Shown: positions 24,801 through 38,161 of the stretch, piece after piece | Layout: every line of letters starts with the position of its first letter | Numbering within the stretch: position 1 is the stretch's first letter | Assembly: GCA_950295325.1 (NCBI GenBank) | Contig: OX485806.1 | Coordinates: forward strand, 27,716,001-27,780,000 | Direction: 5' to 3' | Length of the DNA: 64,000 nt | DNA from: Polytrichum commune | Taxonomy: Eukaryota; Streptophyta; Polytrichopsida; Polytrichales; Polytrichaceae | Made by a program: the position numbers and the translations under genes | The notes under the pieces: model-generated | What the model was told of the DNA's origin: nothing | The model's input: only the letters and a program-made list of their open reading frames with translations | The model's database searches: none

Positions 24801-25380
24801 GTTAGTGAAATTTTATTGTAATTCAGAGATAATCCAATCAATGGACTAAACCAGGCTTGGAAAATTTTATGTGATATGAATCAAGTTAGTCTTGGCATCA
24901 TGAAGTTTAATCGTCGCATATTTGTGTATTGGACGTGATGAGATGGGATTGTTGAAATCAATACTAGGCCTGTGTCATGAATGGTGCCTTATTTCTTGTG
25001 ATTGATAATACTACACTAAGAATTTATATTTAGTGCCACTTACTACTTGGAGTTACACCTATATCCTTGTACTACTATTTTTTATTTTTTATTTAAAAAA
25101 ATTAAAATTGTTTTTTAACCATGTAAAGATGTTAATGTTCTATAATGTCTAAATAACCGATTTAACCTTTGTTGGTACAAAATGAGGTGTACGGTACATA
25201 ATTATAAAATCATGTAATTTCAAATAGTAAGTGAGACTAAATAAAATAATTTTCATAATTTTTTTAGAAGCTTTAGGAAAAACACGAAACCCCCCAAAAA
25301 AATCTTAGTTGTGAAACAATTTTTTTTAAAAGTTCCCTAGATTTTCAAGTTTTCCTCAAGCTTTTTTTGGGTACTTATTT
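21851..25380. other. Gene-poor intergenic DNA
   Basis: No gene is supported. Short ORFs at 22168, 23933 and 24571 look random. CTACACTAAATAT-type motifs near 23328 and 25013 resemble one end of the element at 62800-63164, without a visible partner end. Confidence 0.4.
22713..22890 (+). repeat. Dispersed repeat containing AGATGAACCGCTTGAG and AACTGGTTGGGAC
   Basis: A block of about 175 bp recurs on the opposite strand at about 61835-61985 (GATGAACCGGTTGAGG, then GTAACCGGTTGGACTTG and AAACACTAGGATCTCAAC). Its first 60 bp also recur at 39700-39765. The paired CCGGTT-centred palindromes are the most conserved part. It is probably a fragment of a transposon I cannot name. Confidence 0.6.
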
Positions 25381-26170
25381 CATATGAGAGTAAACTCACG
25401 GGGAAGGTGATGAAATCTATCCCCTCAACTTTTGAACTTATTACCTCAATGAGGGAAACTTATTCCCATATGAGGGTAAGGGCAAGGGGGAGGTGATCAA
25501 ATCCATCACCCTCGACCTTCAACCCAATTCCTCAACTTTGAAGTTCATTACGCCAAACTTCAATCTCATTTCCTCAAATCTTCAAACACATACCCAATTT
25601 GAAGCCCGCATCTCATTCACCTCAAATCACACATCCCCAAACAAAAGGCAAACTAGGAAATCAACAAGTGCAAAAATAATGAAAATGAGAAAAACAAGAA
25701 TTAAGATAAAAACCTAAAATTTTAGGGAAAAACTTATCTTGGAATAGACTCATTTTAAAAAAATCAAGCTTTGTTCTTGATTCTTTTTTTAGTTAATATT
25801 GTGGGCATTTATCTCCCTCTAGCTGCACCATGTGAGAGGCATTGCAAGATGAAAGGCAATCAAGCAAAATTAACAAGTGCAAAATGTGGAAGAAATGAGC
25901 AAAAGAAGAATCAAGAAAAAAACTTGAAATTCCAAAAAACATGAGTCTCAATTCCAAGACAAGACTTTTTGAATTTAAAAAAATCATTTGAATTATATAT
26001 ATATAATAAATTAAAAAATCATTTATAATTTAATAATAATTTAATGATTATTTTAAACTTATTTTGAAGTTGATTTTGTGGGTGTTTGTCGACCTTTCTT
26101 TGAACCATGTGAGAGTTTAAACTTGGGGGGGGGGGGAAGGTGATCAAACCCATCCCCCTCAACCTTCAAC
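25381..26170 (+). repeat. Three related copies of a GGTGATSAAAYC segment
   Basis: A motif (CATATGAGGGTAA or CATGTGAGAGTTTAA, then a G-rich stretch, GGTGATCAAATCC, ATCCCCCTCAACCTTCAACCC) occurs near 25383, 25468 and 26107. The last copy has an 11-bp G run at about 26127. Downstream there is a C-rich low-complexity stretch (26200-26580), and its open frames are compositional. Confidence 0.45.
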
Positions 26171-26579
26171 CCACGATCTACACCTTCATGCCAATATTAA
26201 GTGAACCTTCAAGCCAAATGCATACCATCTTCAAGCAAATTACCTCCAACCTTGAAACCCACATGCAACAAACTTCAATCATACATCCCCACAAGTGAAA
26301 TAAACAAGGTTTGCGTTTACCTTGGTGGCGGGAGTTCAAATTTTGGATCCGCTCTTTCTACATGTCCAATGATTTCTACAACTACACACATCCCTCCTCC
26401 ATCCATTGCTCTTGGCGTGATTGTAGCTGCAGCTCCGCCCTCCGTTGCTACCCCCATGGATTCGCCTCCCTCATTAGTTTCCATGCTCCTTCCTTCTCTA
26501 CCACCTCCCTCCTCCTCCCTCTCCTCTCAAGCTTCCTCCTCCCTTCTCCTTAATGTGTACCTTAACCTTCAATGACATC

Positions 26580-28318
26580 CACCTCATCAATAGCTTATCT
26601 AAACCCTAAACTATAATTCTCACATCATATATGTGCAACTACATATCCTTCACCCTCAATAACACCCACCTCAAGAACGGCTTGCCTAAACCATGAGCCC
26701 TAAATCTCACATCTCATGTGTGAAACTACATATGTACCCATACAAAAACATATTGAACCACACTCATATCAATGGCTCTTTGAACATGTCTATCAAACTT
26801 ACAATTCAATTTGCAAAGTAGAAAATGATCTTTGACTCTTACTTCTCTTCTATATTGAGTTTCCCCTTCATCCTTAGCGTCCAAAGACTATTATATTCTT
26901 AGCTCTATCTATATTGGTTTCACCTCCGATGTAAGGTTGGGAATTAAGCACATATTTGTGCAAGTGTCTTCGTCTCCCCTAAATAAACAATATAGTCCTT
27001 GATGTCAAAAAAAACATCTTCATTGACCCTACTCAATCCTTTCCCCATTCTTGATCTCTCCAATGCTTTCTTGATGGAGTACTTAAAACCACCCCTCTTT
27101 CTCTCCCACTTTGTTGGTGTTGCATAATTGTGATACGAATTTTTGGACAGAATAGGTGAACTTTTTGATTTTGATGAAATTTAAGCTTAGAATGGAAGTT
27201 AGAATGATGAAAGTAGAAGGAGATAAGAGATTAGTGACTAATTAATAGAAGTGAGTAAGAAATGAATTTTTCTCACTCACCTAATGTATATATATATAAA
27301 GACGGGAGATTCGATTGGGTAGGACCATAGACATGGGATCAAAGTGAAAGAGACTCATGAGATATGGAAATGGGCAAGCGCATCAATTGAAAAGGCTAGT
27401 CTCATTAATATGGACCATAGGCAGGTTAGAGAAGAGTAGAGAAGAGAGATTATTATGCTCCTCTCGGGAAGAGAGTGACTCTCGCTCCTTCAGTAACAAT
27501 TGAGTTTTATAACAATAGCAGAATCCTGGGTGTGAAACCCATGCAATGTAAAAGTGCTTTTGTCCTAATATCGAAGCCTAACGCGTTTTTCCTTGATACC
27601 TCCTTGTGTGGAATTCTATCTAGTTTGCAATATACTTATTCTTGAAGGTCAATTAAAGATAAGTCCGAGGGTGTTGTGTGTGAAGTCAGTACCGATTCTA
27701 CATGAAAGAGAATGTCGACAACACTCCTCACTTGTGAAGAGTGGAGTTCTCTCATTTTTCTTTGTATCAATTCATCCTTGAAGGGTGTGAAACTCTATAA
27801 TCCTTAGATGTCACTAGAGACAAAATTGGAATTAAGAATGCCCATTTTCCCTAGTTTGTGTGAGTAAGAATTTGTAGTAGGAAGGAACTATTATGTGCAA
27901 ACCCCTCCTGATAATACTATGACTCATTTCATTGAATGAGGTTTAACATGTGAAGGGATTAAGAGTACATGCATTACACAACTGTTGTCGAATATTCAAC
28001 ATTAGAGCTTAAAAGACCTTGAGGTGAAAAATTTGATATGGACAACTTCAAAGTTTTGTAACTCCTAGAAAGGAGGTTGAGTAATGAGACAGACCCTAGG
28101 CTTGCTACTGACGTGGTAAGTATGAATGAGATATGGTTGGGATACCATCTCTTCAAGTTCTCAGGGATTGAATAACATTGTAGTCATGAGGGGTGTAAGT
28201 GAAATGTTATTTATGAGAGAGAGAATGACATAATTTCTTCTTGTATGAAGAATTTTGTATGCACCAGTGAAGTTAAAAATTGTGAAAACTCCATGAAATT
28301 GAGAATCAAGGCGTTGAA
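26580..28318. other. Intergenic DNA with a possible old promoter
   Basis: TATATATATAAAG at about 27288-27300 is a good TATA-like sequence, followed by transcript-like sequence without a long ORF. This would fit the promoter part of an old LTR retrotransposon, but no terminal repeats were identified. Confidence 0.25.
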
Positions 28319-28588
28319 GTGGAAGTTGTGAATGAAACTCGCAAGGGCCATCGTCAAAGCTATGATCTCAAAAGGATGCACTCGCCAACAATCTTCAATG
28401 CCAGGACCATAGTCTGTGGTGACGACGAAGAGTCGGGAAGGACAGAGCGCATGGACGTGGAAAGCAAACCGTGTTGGGAGAGAAGGTGGGGTGATATCCC
28501 ATCTCGATTGCCAGGAGGCCTAAGAGTCAAGATAAAAAGGGAAGGAGCCAAGTTTGTCATGAAGAACTTGACGATTACTTGTGACTAA
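28319..28588 (+). CDS. Unassigned 89-codon ORF, probably a retroelement or gene fragment
   Basis: An open frame (ATG-initiated from a downstream Met, since the first codon is not ATG) with a charged product rich in Arg, Glu and Lys: VNETRKGHRQSYDL near the start and GLRVKIKREGAKFVMKNL near the end. It is GC-richer than its surroundings, which makes it stand out, but I recognise no domain. A 66-codon frame runs antisense over the same bases. It may be a fragment of a retroelement linked to the TATA-like sequence about 1 kb upstream, or chance. Confidence 0.2.
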   Translation: MEVVNETRKGHRQSYDLKRMHSPTIFNARTIVCGDDEESGRTERMDVESKPCWERRWGDIPSRLPGGLRVKIKREGAKFVMKNLTITCD

Positions 28589-31500
28589 AGACTATGGCCT
28601 GCACTACACTACGAGACTTGATATTTGGGACTTTTTATTGTTACTAGGGTTTAGATACTGAGATTATGGTCGATTCTCACTAGACTATGGACTCAAGGAT
28701 TTAGACTCGATCACTTAGTTACAGTTCACTTAGGTCCTAGTACTTAATTCTCATCACTTGCAACTAGACTTTTACAAATCACAACAACTAATTTTAAAAG
28801 CATTAAGTTAAATGTTGGTTTGCTTATTCAGAAGAGATGAAAAGAGATTGAAAATAATATTATCAATTTTAATTAATCGATTTGAAAGCCTAAGGGATGT
28901 AATTGACATATGTTATTGATGCACGCCGTGGGTTTTTCCTTTGCAAATTAGCTAAGAGGACTCATAGTGCGACATCATGTAATTTTAAAATCGCTTAAGA
29001 ACTACCGTGCCTCATTAATATGCTTAGTCTTAATTTTAGTAACTTCTCATTCTCCTTATAATTTAAATATGATTAATTAGAGTTAAACAATCTCATCCTC
29101 AATTATTTCCACTCCCAATGTAAGGCTCATTGATCGTGAGAACAACTAAGGTAGAGGAGATTCAAGAGGTGTATCAATATTCTAAAGTTCCATCCATATC
29201 ATTAAAAAACATATCATATATAACAATATCATTAATATTTTGATAACAAAATAATTCTTCGAGAGCTTGGATAAGTTTTCAAAGAAAGTTAAAACTCGTA
29301 ATTATATAAGTCTTGTAGTTTATAACTTCAATTTCATTTATTTGCGTCAATAATCTTTTGATATCATTATAATCACTTCTTTAATAAATTATAATGATAA
29401 TGAGGAAGATTGCATGTTCTTGAATCTTTCTTCTTAAGCTCAAGTGTTACTTCTTATAATATTCTATCAAGTCTTGCATATGATAATATTATAGTCTTTT
29501 GATTATATTATAACATCAATTTTATATATGCTTAATCATATATCATCATAACATAATACATACATAGCAAAATATCATTTATAGTTCTTTGTTTATAATG
29601 ATTTACTTTTAATACAAAGTATTTCTTGATGACGAGAAAAATAGTCTTGATATCCTTCTCAATGTTACTTTGCTTTATCAAGTTCCATTTATCAAGTTTT
29701 CGATGTATAAAATCTTATACATATAGATAGGAATCAATCTTATAATAATGAGTTTTGCTTTCAAGAAATATCACATGCTCAATCTTCTCACTTCTTTTTT
29801 AAGGGTCTTCAATATATCACTCTTTTTAATACTCAATTTTATATTACTTCCATTTTTAGAATTATCTATTTATATCGCTCATATATTGCTCATTTTAAGG
29901 AGTTCTTCAACTCTCGCTTAATCGCTAAAGTGATAAGTTTTTCTTTTAATAAACACGCACGTTCTTATGTCACTCGTGCGTTGCTCCCCTTTTTAGGAGT
30001 TAACACAACTCTTTCTTAATCACCTACTTGAACATAATTTTCATATTAAGAGATACCTTGTTTTTTTGTCACTCAAATTGTCCTTCAAACGTTGAGGTTT
30101 TATCTCAACATCTCTCAAGGTTCCATTAATCTTTCAAGTCTTCTTGAGTCTTTGTCTCTCAACCTTAAACTATTCTTCTAAGTTCTTGCTCAAAATAGTT
30201 TATTCTCCTCTCGGTTATTTGATCACTCAAGTTACGCAAGTACCGCTTAGCATTTTGTAAGTTCAATTGAGAGAGAAGAGAGATCACACATTTTTATGGA
30301 AAAGAGAAGTATATTGTAATAATGCTCCGGAAGGAGATATACAAAATAAACTCAAGTGTTTTTGACATTCAATCTTAAGATTACTTCATTGCTTTGAAAA
30401 TGAGGTATTGTTTCGTAATTATTTCTCTTTATATAATATTTTTCCTTTCTTCTAAAATCTACGTTTATATGATTTGTGTCTTCTTTTTGTATGTATGTTC
30501 TGTCATCTCTATCATTCCTAGATAGGAGTTTTTCTCAAACGGTTACAACTGTTAAGCCCTTAGTATGTTCATAATTCTAAGTATCTACCTTCATCTTTAT
30601 GATGGTTACATGTTCCAAATTCCGTAATAATGTCAATTTACCAATATACTTTACTAATTAAAATTGGTATATACCATTCCTCAAAATATAGTTGAGGTGG
30701 TTCAAAAAATTGATTATCTTATCAAAAACTATCTTTATACTAGATTTTATACGTATGAATTGTTTTATTTAATTTTTCTTTATCTACCCTATGGCTATAG
30801 ATTACTTACTCTACCACCGCACGTCTTCCTCTTAATTCCACAGTAGTTTTCTAATTCCGCAGTCCCTCCGATTCCTTGGTTTGCAACCCTTAGAATTGCG
30901 CGTCTTCCGCTCAATGCCGTGATTGCTCCTAATTCCGTGGCTAGTCCCTTCCGGCCTTGCATTCATTCCTAGCTTAGTTTCTTTGCCACTTCGGTGCCTT
31001 CCTCCTTGGTTGCCATTGTGGCCAATCTACACTTCATCTCAACAGTTGTGAGAGAATAGTAACTTGTGGTATGGCCTATAGTCATTGGACACTTAAGGTA
31101 GAAACTATGGAGTAAAACAAGGTGCCCCTGGCCTTGGGTTTATGAAAATATTGTTTTCTCAAAAGACTATTGTTGAGCCGTGATTCCCTGCATTGCAAAA
31201 TCATAATAAGAGAGATATTACTACTGAGTGTTGATAGTAAGAGAAAGGCGGAGCAATTGCATGCACCACACCGAGTGACCTTAATTACTCCAGCCTCAAT
31301 TTAATAAGTCCCAAAACTCACCCAAAAAGTTGTTCCTTGGGTTTGTCATACCAATTACATTCCATAATCCTTGTGACCTATCAATCAACCTAATAGTGAC
31401 ACCTAGATGTAAAATCTGACACTCATTTAGTCTTCCCTATGTGGTTTTCTTAATTGGAACCCAATCCCAAAAACTATCTACAATAGTTTTTTTTCTTGCA

Positions 31501-31736
31501 TTTGCAAATTTGTGTTGTTGTTGTTGTTGTTATTGTGGTTGTTTTTTATTTTATTTTATTTTTAGTTTTATTTTTACCTTCTATTGTTTACGTTCACTTC
31601 TTGCATAATTTAAACACTCTACCCCACTTTGAAGTTGTAAGAAGTTCAAAAAGATCATCACTCATTACATCTTCATGTTCCTTTAGGGTCTAGGGTTTAT
31701 TAATGGCCCAACACCATAATCTTTAAATTCTATGCA
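28589..31736. other. Very AT-rich intergenic DNA
   Basis: No gene is supported. 29000-30300 is particularly AT-rich with degenerate internal repetition (for example TGCTCATTTTAAGGAGTT near 29887 and TGCTCCCCTTTTTAGGAGTT near 29982). A TTG microsatellite at about 31514-31531 underlies a spurious frame. Confidence 0.4.
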
Positions 31737-32074
31737 CACTGGGGGGGTAGTCATTGGTTGGAGTAGCAATATACGTGCGAACAAATGATAGGGTATTTTA
31801 AAAACATGGGGGCAAAAAATTATAAATGGACTTAAGAGTAATATAGGGTATCAAAAATGACAGTGGACATCTTTAAAGTACTATAGGGTATGGAATAATA
31901 GGTAATTTGGAATTATAAGTAATGCAAGCCATTTTTCTATTAACCCAAAGTAGAAATTTACATAATGATAGCATGTGAAAAAAAAAAAAAATTGAAAGTA
32001 ATACCCCCCTATAAAATAGTGGTTGTTTGCACCTATATCCTTAACTTTTTAACACACTACCCCCCCCCCCCCCG
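31737..32074 (+). mobile_element. G-run transposon copy 2 (338 bp)
   Basis: Flanked by TCTATGCA at 31729-31736 and 32075-32082, an exact 8-bp duplication. The ends are CACTGGGGGGGTAGT and the complement of ACTACCCCCCCCC. The interior repeats TATAGGGTA-type motifs. It is inverted relative to, and very similar to, the copy at 33036-33380. No coding capacity. Confidence 0.8.
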
Positions 32075-32629
32075 TCTATGCATTAAGATATTGAATTTCA
32101 TTGGTCATTGACTGCCCAATGTAATCAACAACTACTATTGCTCTTTTTTACACCTACCAAAAATGTCCATCCTTTCTTTGAATAGGCATTTATCATTCAA
32201 AGGATCTTTTGTACCCTTCACTTTGCTTCTTGAGAATGATGGTCATGTGAGTGTTTTGAGGATTTACTTAGTTTACGAGTAAATTTAGTTTACAAGTTTG
32301 GACTATTGATAATTTAAGAGGCTTTAATTAGTTTCAACCTCCAAATAAGAACCATGTCCGTCGAGCAAGAGTTGTACGGTGTAGATGGACATGTATATAT
32401 ATTCCCATTGCCACAGGTGGCAACACAAATAAAATGTCATCACCAAATTATGGTGGCTAATATTTGACATCACGTACCTCAATGTTGTCGAAGTCAATAA
32501 TGGTAAGATTGGATTCAACCTCTTCCTAGATTTTGTTTTTTTCAAAGCATTGACAATACTCAAACTTGAAGAGGGTGAAGAACGGTACAGAGGTGGACAT
32601 TGAGATCAGGGTTCGCTAGATTTTTGAGC

Positions 32630-32914
32630 TCAACCAGCTAAAATCCATCCCTTCATAATTTCTACCGGTTTTTTTAGGATTTGATCGGTTGCAAACTTGT
32701 TGTCATTAATTTGGATCGGCCAATATCCTATATTTTCTTTCAAGTGCCAATTAATTTCCTCTTCATTGTAATGACAACCGGCCAAAAACTCGGGCATTGA
32801 TAAGTAAGTTGGTTTTCCAATTATACTTACAAACAACATACACCATTCAACAACAATGTCCAAAGAACGTATCAGCATACAACAATAATATGTAATGATA
32901 TCAACATCCAACAA
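32630..32914 (-). pseudogene. Protein-like remnant between two G-run elements
   Basis: The minus strand is open for 94 codons. Its C-terminal 60 residues look like a real protein (MPEFLAGCHYNEEEINWHL and NDNKFATDQILKKP), while the N-terminal part is less convincing. No family is recognised. It lies on the same strand as the decayed gene at 33430-34793 and may be its continuation, separated by the G-run element at 33036-33380. Confidence 0.3.
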
Positions 32915-33035
32915 GAATGATCAACAATTTATCCGTAGCGGGAGTTGAACCTAAAATAAGCCATCAACCGGTTGATGGCCATGGATAAACTCTTCTATCA
33001 TACCTATGTCTTAAAACCTCATATTAGATTTGAGG

Positions 33036-33380
33036 CTCGGGGGGGGGCAGTGTGTTCAAAAGTTAAGGATATAGGTGCAAACAACCACTATTTTATAGGG
33101 GGGTATTACTTTCAATTCTCTTCTTTTTTTCACATGCTATCATTATGTAAATTTCTACTTTGGGTTAATAGAAAAATGGCTTGCATTACTTATAATTTCA
33201 AATTACCTATTATTCCATACCCTATAGTACTTTAAAGATGTCCAGTGCCATTTTTGATACCCTATATTACTCTTAAGCCCAATTATAAATTTTTGCTCCC
33301 ATGTTTTAAAAATACCCTATCATTTGTTCGCACGTATATTGCTACTCCAACCAATGACTACCCCCCCCCCCCCCCCCAAG
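33036..33380 (-). mobile_element. G-run transposon copy 3 (345 bp)
   Basis: Flanked by ATTTGAGG at 33028-33035 and 33381-33388 (extendable by two more bases upstream). The ends are CTCGGGGGGGG and the complement of CCCCCCCAAG. The sequence is the reverse complement of 31737-32074 with small differences. Because each copy has its own target duplication, the two are independent insertions and not arms of one larger element. Confidence 0.8.
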
Positions 33381-33429
33381 ATTTGAGGCCACAACATGAT
33401 AAAAGAGTAACCTAACATACCATACTACA

Positions 33430-34793
33430 TACAAAAATGAAATTCACCAATTGTTAGAGTCAAAATCAACAATATCATCTTCACCTTCAAGAGGAAAATG
33501 CCCTGAAAGGTATCTTTGTGGATGTGAAAACAACCATCTAAACTTTGTAGAGTTCCTTCATAAAGCTATGGCTTCCATTAGTACATTATCAAGATCACCA
33601 CAAAGATCTTCCATAGACACACTCATAATACATTCTAAACGCTAGCCGTCAACAATGAAATGCAATAATGAAGCAAAAGCATCGTTAAGTTTCTTGTGAC
33701 CTACACGGCTGAGAACCTCCCTCATTCAATATCCGCCCATACCCTCGGGAGACCAACCAATATCTGCCTATACCCTTAGGAGACCCAACTCATTTCCGCC
33801 ATCTTTTGAGCCTGAGGGGTTAAATTTCCTACATTATCTCATATTGGTCGGTTGATTTCCTATACTCTTCATATTTAACTCGGTTATACGGCCGAAATCT
33901 CCCAAAAAAATCAGTAATTTTGCAATTTCACTCGGCTAATTAACAACTAGCTGCTGGATTTCCCTGATCATTGATTGAGATGGAGACACCCTTGGCGAGC
34001 CAAACTCATGTAAAGTGGATTGTAAAGGGTTTTGTCATCCACAAAGACTTTGGAAGGATTTGGAGTTAAACTTCTAAAAGGGAAAGGATTTACTTAGTTT
34101 CAACCTCCAAATAGGATCCATGTACATTGAGCAAAAGTTGTACGATGAAGATGAACCAAATTTCCCAGTTTTGATGGCGTTGGCAACTATTTATGCTTTG
34201 ATGATCCTACCATATGCTCTTAAAAGGCTTTGAAGTTTCAAAGGTGGATACAAATCTCCACTTCTTTTTGCAACTTGTTGCATAAAGGTTGAGAGAAGGC
34301 AGACATGCAATGGAATTCGGATTCTCTTCAGATAAAACCTCAATGAAATTGCTAACATTGTGGTTAAATACATTTCGCCAAGCATTGAAAGTATTTCTCA
34401 ACCAATATTCCGAGTGGATCCTCTTTCTTTAACCACATGCCTTCTCATCATCTACCATTTTTCGATCGAGGTTAATTCATCTTGGATTAAGAACAACATC
34501 ATCCTCATCATTTGATTCATATTCATTGCTAGGAAGCGGGTCACCATAAATGCAAAGGTCCTTAAAATCATCTACAACAAGTTACTAAAGCAACCCTCAA
34601 GTTCTTCGACCAAGTACCCCGCCTCATCATCAAGGCCAAGGACTTCTACCAAATCATCCTTTTCCTCCACAAGCTCCCTTACGTTTTCTCTAGTATCAAG
34701 ATCCTCAATAACAACATTCTTTGTGAGAGAATAAATAACAGACTCAACAGAGGTAGATCCAATATTAACAATGGCAATGGGAAGTGTACACAC
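33430..34793 (-). pseudogene. Decayed gene, possibly Crypton/ZMYM-type tyrosine recombinase-like
   Basis: On the minus strand several protein-like pieces follow one another across stops and shifts: an acidic stretch (EDLDTRENVRELVEEKDDL), then WLRNTFNAWRNVFNHN, then in a shifted frame GDLYPPLKLQSLLRAYGRI, and further on RWLFSHPQRYLSGHFPLEG. A 'KK-G-x-YPPxTLxxLLRAxGRII' arrangement is typical of the core-binding region of Crypton-derived or ZMYM-like recombinases (DUF3504 neighbourhood). This is family recollection from short motifs only, and the catalytic Arg/His/Tyr region is not seen. At least two stops and one frameshift make it non-functional. Confidence 0.3.
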
Positions 34794-34799
34794 ACATAT

Positions 34800-36200
34800 A
34801 ATAAGGATTTTCCATTAAATCAATGAAAGGAGCAGAACAATCAAATGACAACAACACTTTTAGCACTGGCAAAATCCATATTGCTTGAATTGCAAGACCC
34901 TTTTTGATTATTAGAAAAACTTAAAATACATCAACAACAATTGAACCTGAATACAAGGTATGCAAAAGCTAAGAAACTATGAGCTAAGATCCCTTAATAC
35001 TACAACTACAAATACCAACACATACATGACACAATGCACATAATTAGCCTTATGAAAAATTTCTCAACTAGAATTAATGCTAAATATGTGGTTCAGGGCT
35101 AACTACAAGGTGCTTGCATATAATTAGCCTTAAACCGTGATATGCACCGATCAATGTTATGCTCTTGAAATGTCAGTGTTCAAGAAGGAAACTCTTGACA
35201 AATAGAAAACTAACCTCCTAACACAAATACATAATCAAAATACTAGATAGTTAGGCACTAGATTCATCTCTATATTTCCAATCAAGAGAAATAAAACCAC
35301 CACCTCAAGCTGCAAAGAAAGTGTAGCTAGCTAGAGCACCGGCACTAGAGTGTTAGTGAATAGCCGTGAACTCATAGACAATTAGTGTGGTTAATACCAA
35401 TCAGTGCGAGTGCCTGTTGTGTAAAAGCACGCAACATATTACCGCATCCTCCTCTTGGATAGAGGTTTAGTCTCTACCTGTTCTACAACTTTTTAATAGA
35501 ATTCATAACTAGACCTTCAAGAAAGAGGCTCCCACAATTGTGTGAGTACTTGTAATTGATGCATGCAATGAGGAGCAACTCAAGGTTATTGAGAAACTAT
35601 TTGATATACTTTGAAGTGCACGTCATGACATCAAGCAAGAGTTGCTAGAGTCTTTTTATTGGATACCGGAAATGAAGAGCAACTTAAAGTTCAGGAGACA
35701 TGTGAGGCCAAACCACCCACCCTTATGCGTCGTAGTCCGGGTGAGGGCATGGGTATCACATTCATGCTAGCCTAGCTAAATCTTCCCAATGTCATTAACC
35801 TCCATTGCATCTCACATCAATTTTAGCACACCGATTTATTCCATGACATGAGTACAAGCGTTGAAAAATGCTCTTCTCTATTATCACACTCTTAACACAC
35901 CCTATCACAACCCCATAAACAACTCACATCCAGGTTAACCCCCTAATCCCACCATCTAACGTTTCGTGAGTCCCTCACCCGCTAATAAACTAATTATCTA
36001 AATCAATACTCCATATTAAGCCTAATTAACTAACCTATACTATAATATAGTGTGAATACTACTAGACCCCCCCCCCTTATTCAACTTCAGTTTCAACCAT
36101 GGTTCCGGGATTCAACACTCTTGGGCTCGGGGATGCACCCGTCACTGCCCGTCAAAAGGCCTCGGTGCAGGTCCCTCATCCTTCAAGCTGACACCTCAGC
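34800..36200. other. Intergenic DNA, nothing recognised
   Basis: No gene, no clear repeat boundaries. A C run lies at 36067-36075. Confidence 0.4.
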
Positions 36201-36209
36201 CTTTAGCAT

Positions 36210-36625
36210 TCGGCCGTCCAGGCTGCGCAAGCTGCTTGCGCTTGTAGCCCTGAATCTGCCCAATGCTACTGAAGCAACCTGAATTCGCCCAAATGCTACT
36301 GAAGCAACCTGAAGTCGTTGTAGCTGCTTGCACTCGTAGCCTTGAATCTGCCCAATGCTACTGAAGCAGCCTGAATTCGCCCAAATGCTACTGAAGTCGC
36401 CGCAGCTGCTTGCTCGCAGCCTGAATCTGCCCAATTGCGACTGAAACAGCCTGGATTCGCCCAAATGCTACTGAAACAACCTGAAGTCACCGCAAATGCT
36501 ACTGAAACAACCTGAAGTCGCCGCAAATGCTACTGAAGCAACCTGAAGTCGCCCAAATGCTACTGAAGCAACCTGAAGTCGCCGCAGCTGCTTGCGCTCG
36601 CAGCCTGAATCCGCCGCAGCTGCTT
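36210..36625. repeat. Minisatellite based on GCTACTGAARCAACCTGAA
   Basis: About a dozen imperfect units of roughly 28-35 bp alternate CCCAAATGCTACTGAAGCAA, CCTGAATTCGCC and CCTGAAGTCGCCGCAGCTGC. The periodicity keeps several frames open on both strands (for example 36183-36464 and 36468-36755 on the minus strand). These are by-products and I do not call them as genes. Confidence 0.8.
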
Positions 36626-38155
36626 GGCTGGCCGCCGAGAGAGATAGACGCACACCCTCGGAACCCCTTAAACCCCTCCAACTAAAAATAAACCCAAGCC
36701 TATCCACTAAACCCTCCATCCCTAAACCAACACGGGAAGGCCTTAATTCAAACAATTAAACCCAAGGCCCTTCCCCTTACTTAACACACTCTCAACCAAC
36801 CCCCTCATGCCGCTAATTCTTTAATTAACCACACCGCATAAGCCTAAGGCCTAAGGCCTAAAACATAATTCCACACCAAGCCTCACTCTTTTTTATACTT
36901 TTTGATGTTTCAATAATGACATCAAATGCAACTTCAACTAAATTCTAAGCATAAAACAAATGTGAGCACCCATTTTGGGCTCATAAGACACAAACAACAT
37001 TTCTTATCCACAAGAGAAATGGCTAACGCATTTGCTTCTCCAAATGTGTCCACTCATACTTGCCACTATCAATGCAAGTATCAACTCACAAGAAACTAGA
37101 ACTCATGTTCAAATAAACGGTAGGTATCAATCAAAAAACGCAACAAATGAATTGGGATCAACTAGATAAATCACTAGAAAGACTTATAACATTGGACGCA
37201 TATTGTTGGAGCTATCCCACAAAGATATGAAACCCTCATTTTTTAGTTTTTTTATTTTCTTTTATTTTCTTTTCTTGCTTTGTTTGTACAAGATGGCAAA
37301 CTCCTCAACCTCAACTAAAACAAAAGAGAAATTCAAAACTTGAAACTCAGATCGACAAAAAAATAGAAATGCCTTGTCCACAAAATAATGTTACAAACAT
37401 TCCCTATTCTAGAGTCATATTCTTGATATTCGAATAGTGATACATCATATTACTTAGGTTATTGACATTTGACCTTCACCAAATCAGAGAACCTTGACTC
37501 CCGAGCCTAACTCGCCAAAGAAAATTGTGCTCAAGAGATGCCATCACATTGACCTATGATAATGTGGAAAAAATCGCAATGACATTTTCCTAGTACTCAT
37601 TATTGAGCTTTTTGCCATGTGAATACCTAGTGAGACATCTTTGATCGTAGTTTCATGGTTCTTTGAACACACATTACAATCTCTGACTGATGATACAGTC
37701 TCTCAAAGTTCTTTGGAAATTATCAAACAAGTCGTCCATTCGGCACTAGACATTTAGGTTAGTGGACATAGAAATGAGGGAAAGAAGACACCCTCAATGT
37801 TGGATAATGAAGTGGTAAGGCATAAAATCAAAATGAGGAAATAAACTCACACTATAAAAAAAACATGTTTGTTTTAACGTTGGAGAAAACAACTATCGGC
37901 GTTCACTTTAACATGGACTTTGTTTTTTTGGACGTCACCTAAAATCCGTTATAATTGACGAGCCAAAAACATGAGGAAAACGGATATAACATGTCCGATT
38001 TGAGCTCATTTTTTATGTGACATCACATGAAACATGGTTTTCCATGGTCCCCAAAGACGGACACATGGAGGACATGTCAGCTCCATGTAAGCAAATGATG
38101 TGCTGGCAGTGCTAGGAGGACCACTTTCACGTGGAATTCGCCGCTGACGTGGGTG
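36626..38155. other. Intergenic DNA, nothing recognised
   Basis: The CCTAAGGCCTAAGGCCTAAA run near 36842 is low-complexity. No coding signal. Confidence 0.4.
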
Positions 38156-38161
38156 ACACTT

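Noticed and set aside
26201-26575. 124-codon plus-strand ORF rich in Ser and Pro
   Set aside because: C-rich low-complexity sequence; a second frame is open over the same bases.
31737-33380. A single 1.64-kb transposon with 340-bp terminal inverted repeats
   Set aside because: Each arm has its own exact 8-bp target duplication (TCTATGCA and ATTTGAGG), so they are two independent insertions in opposite orientation.
36183-36755. Several minus-strand ORFs with repeated FGRIQVASVAFGRF-like units
   Set aside because: They are compositional products of the minisatellite; frames are open in more than one register.
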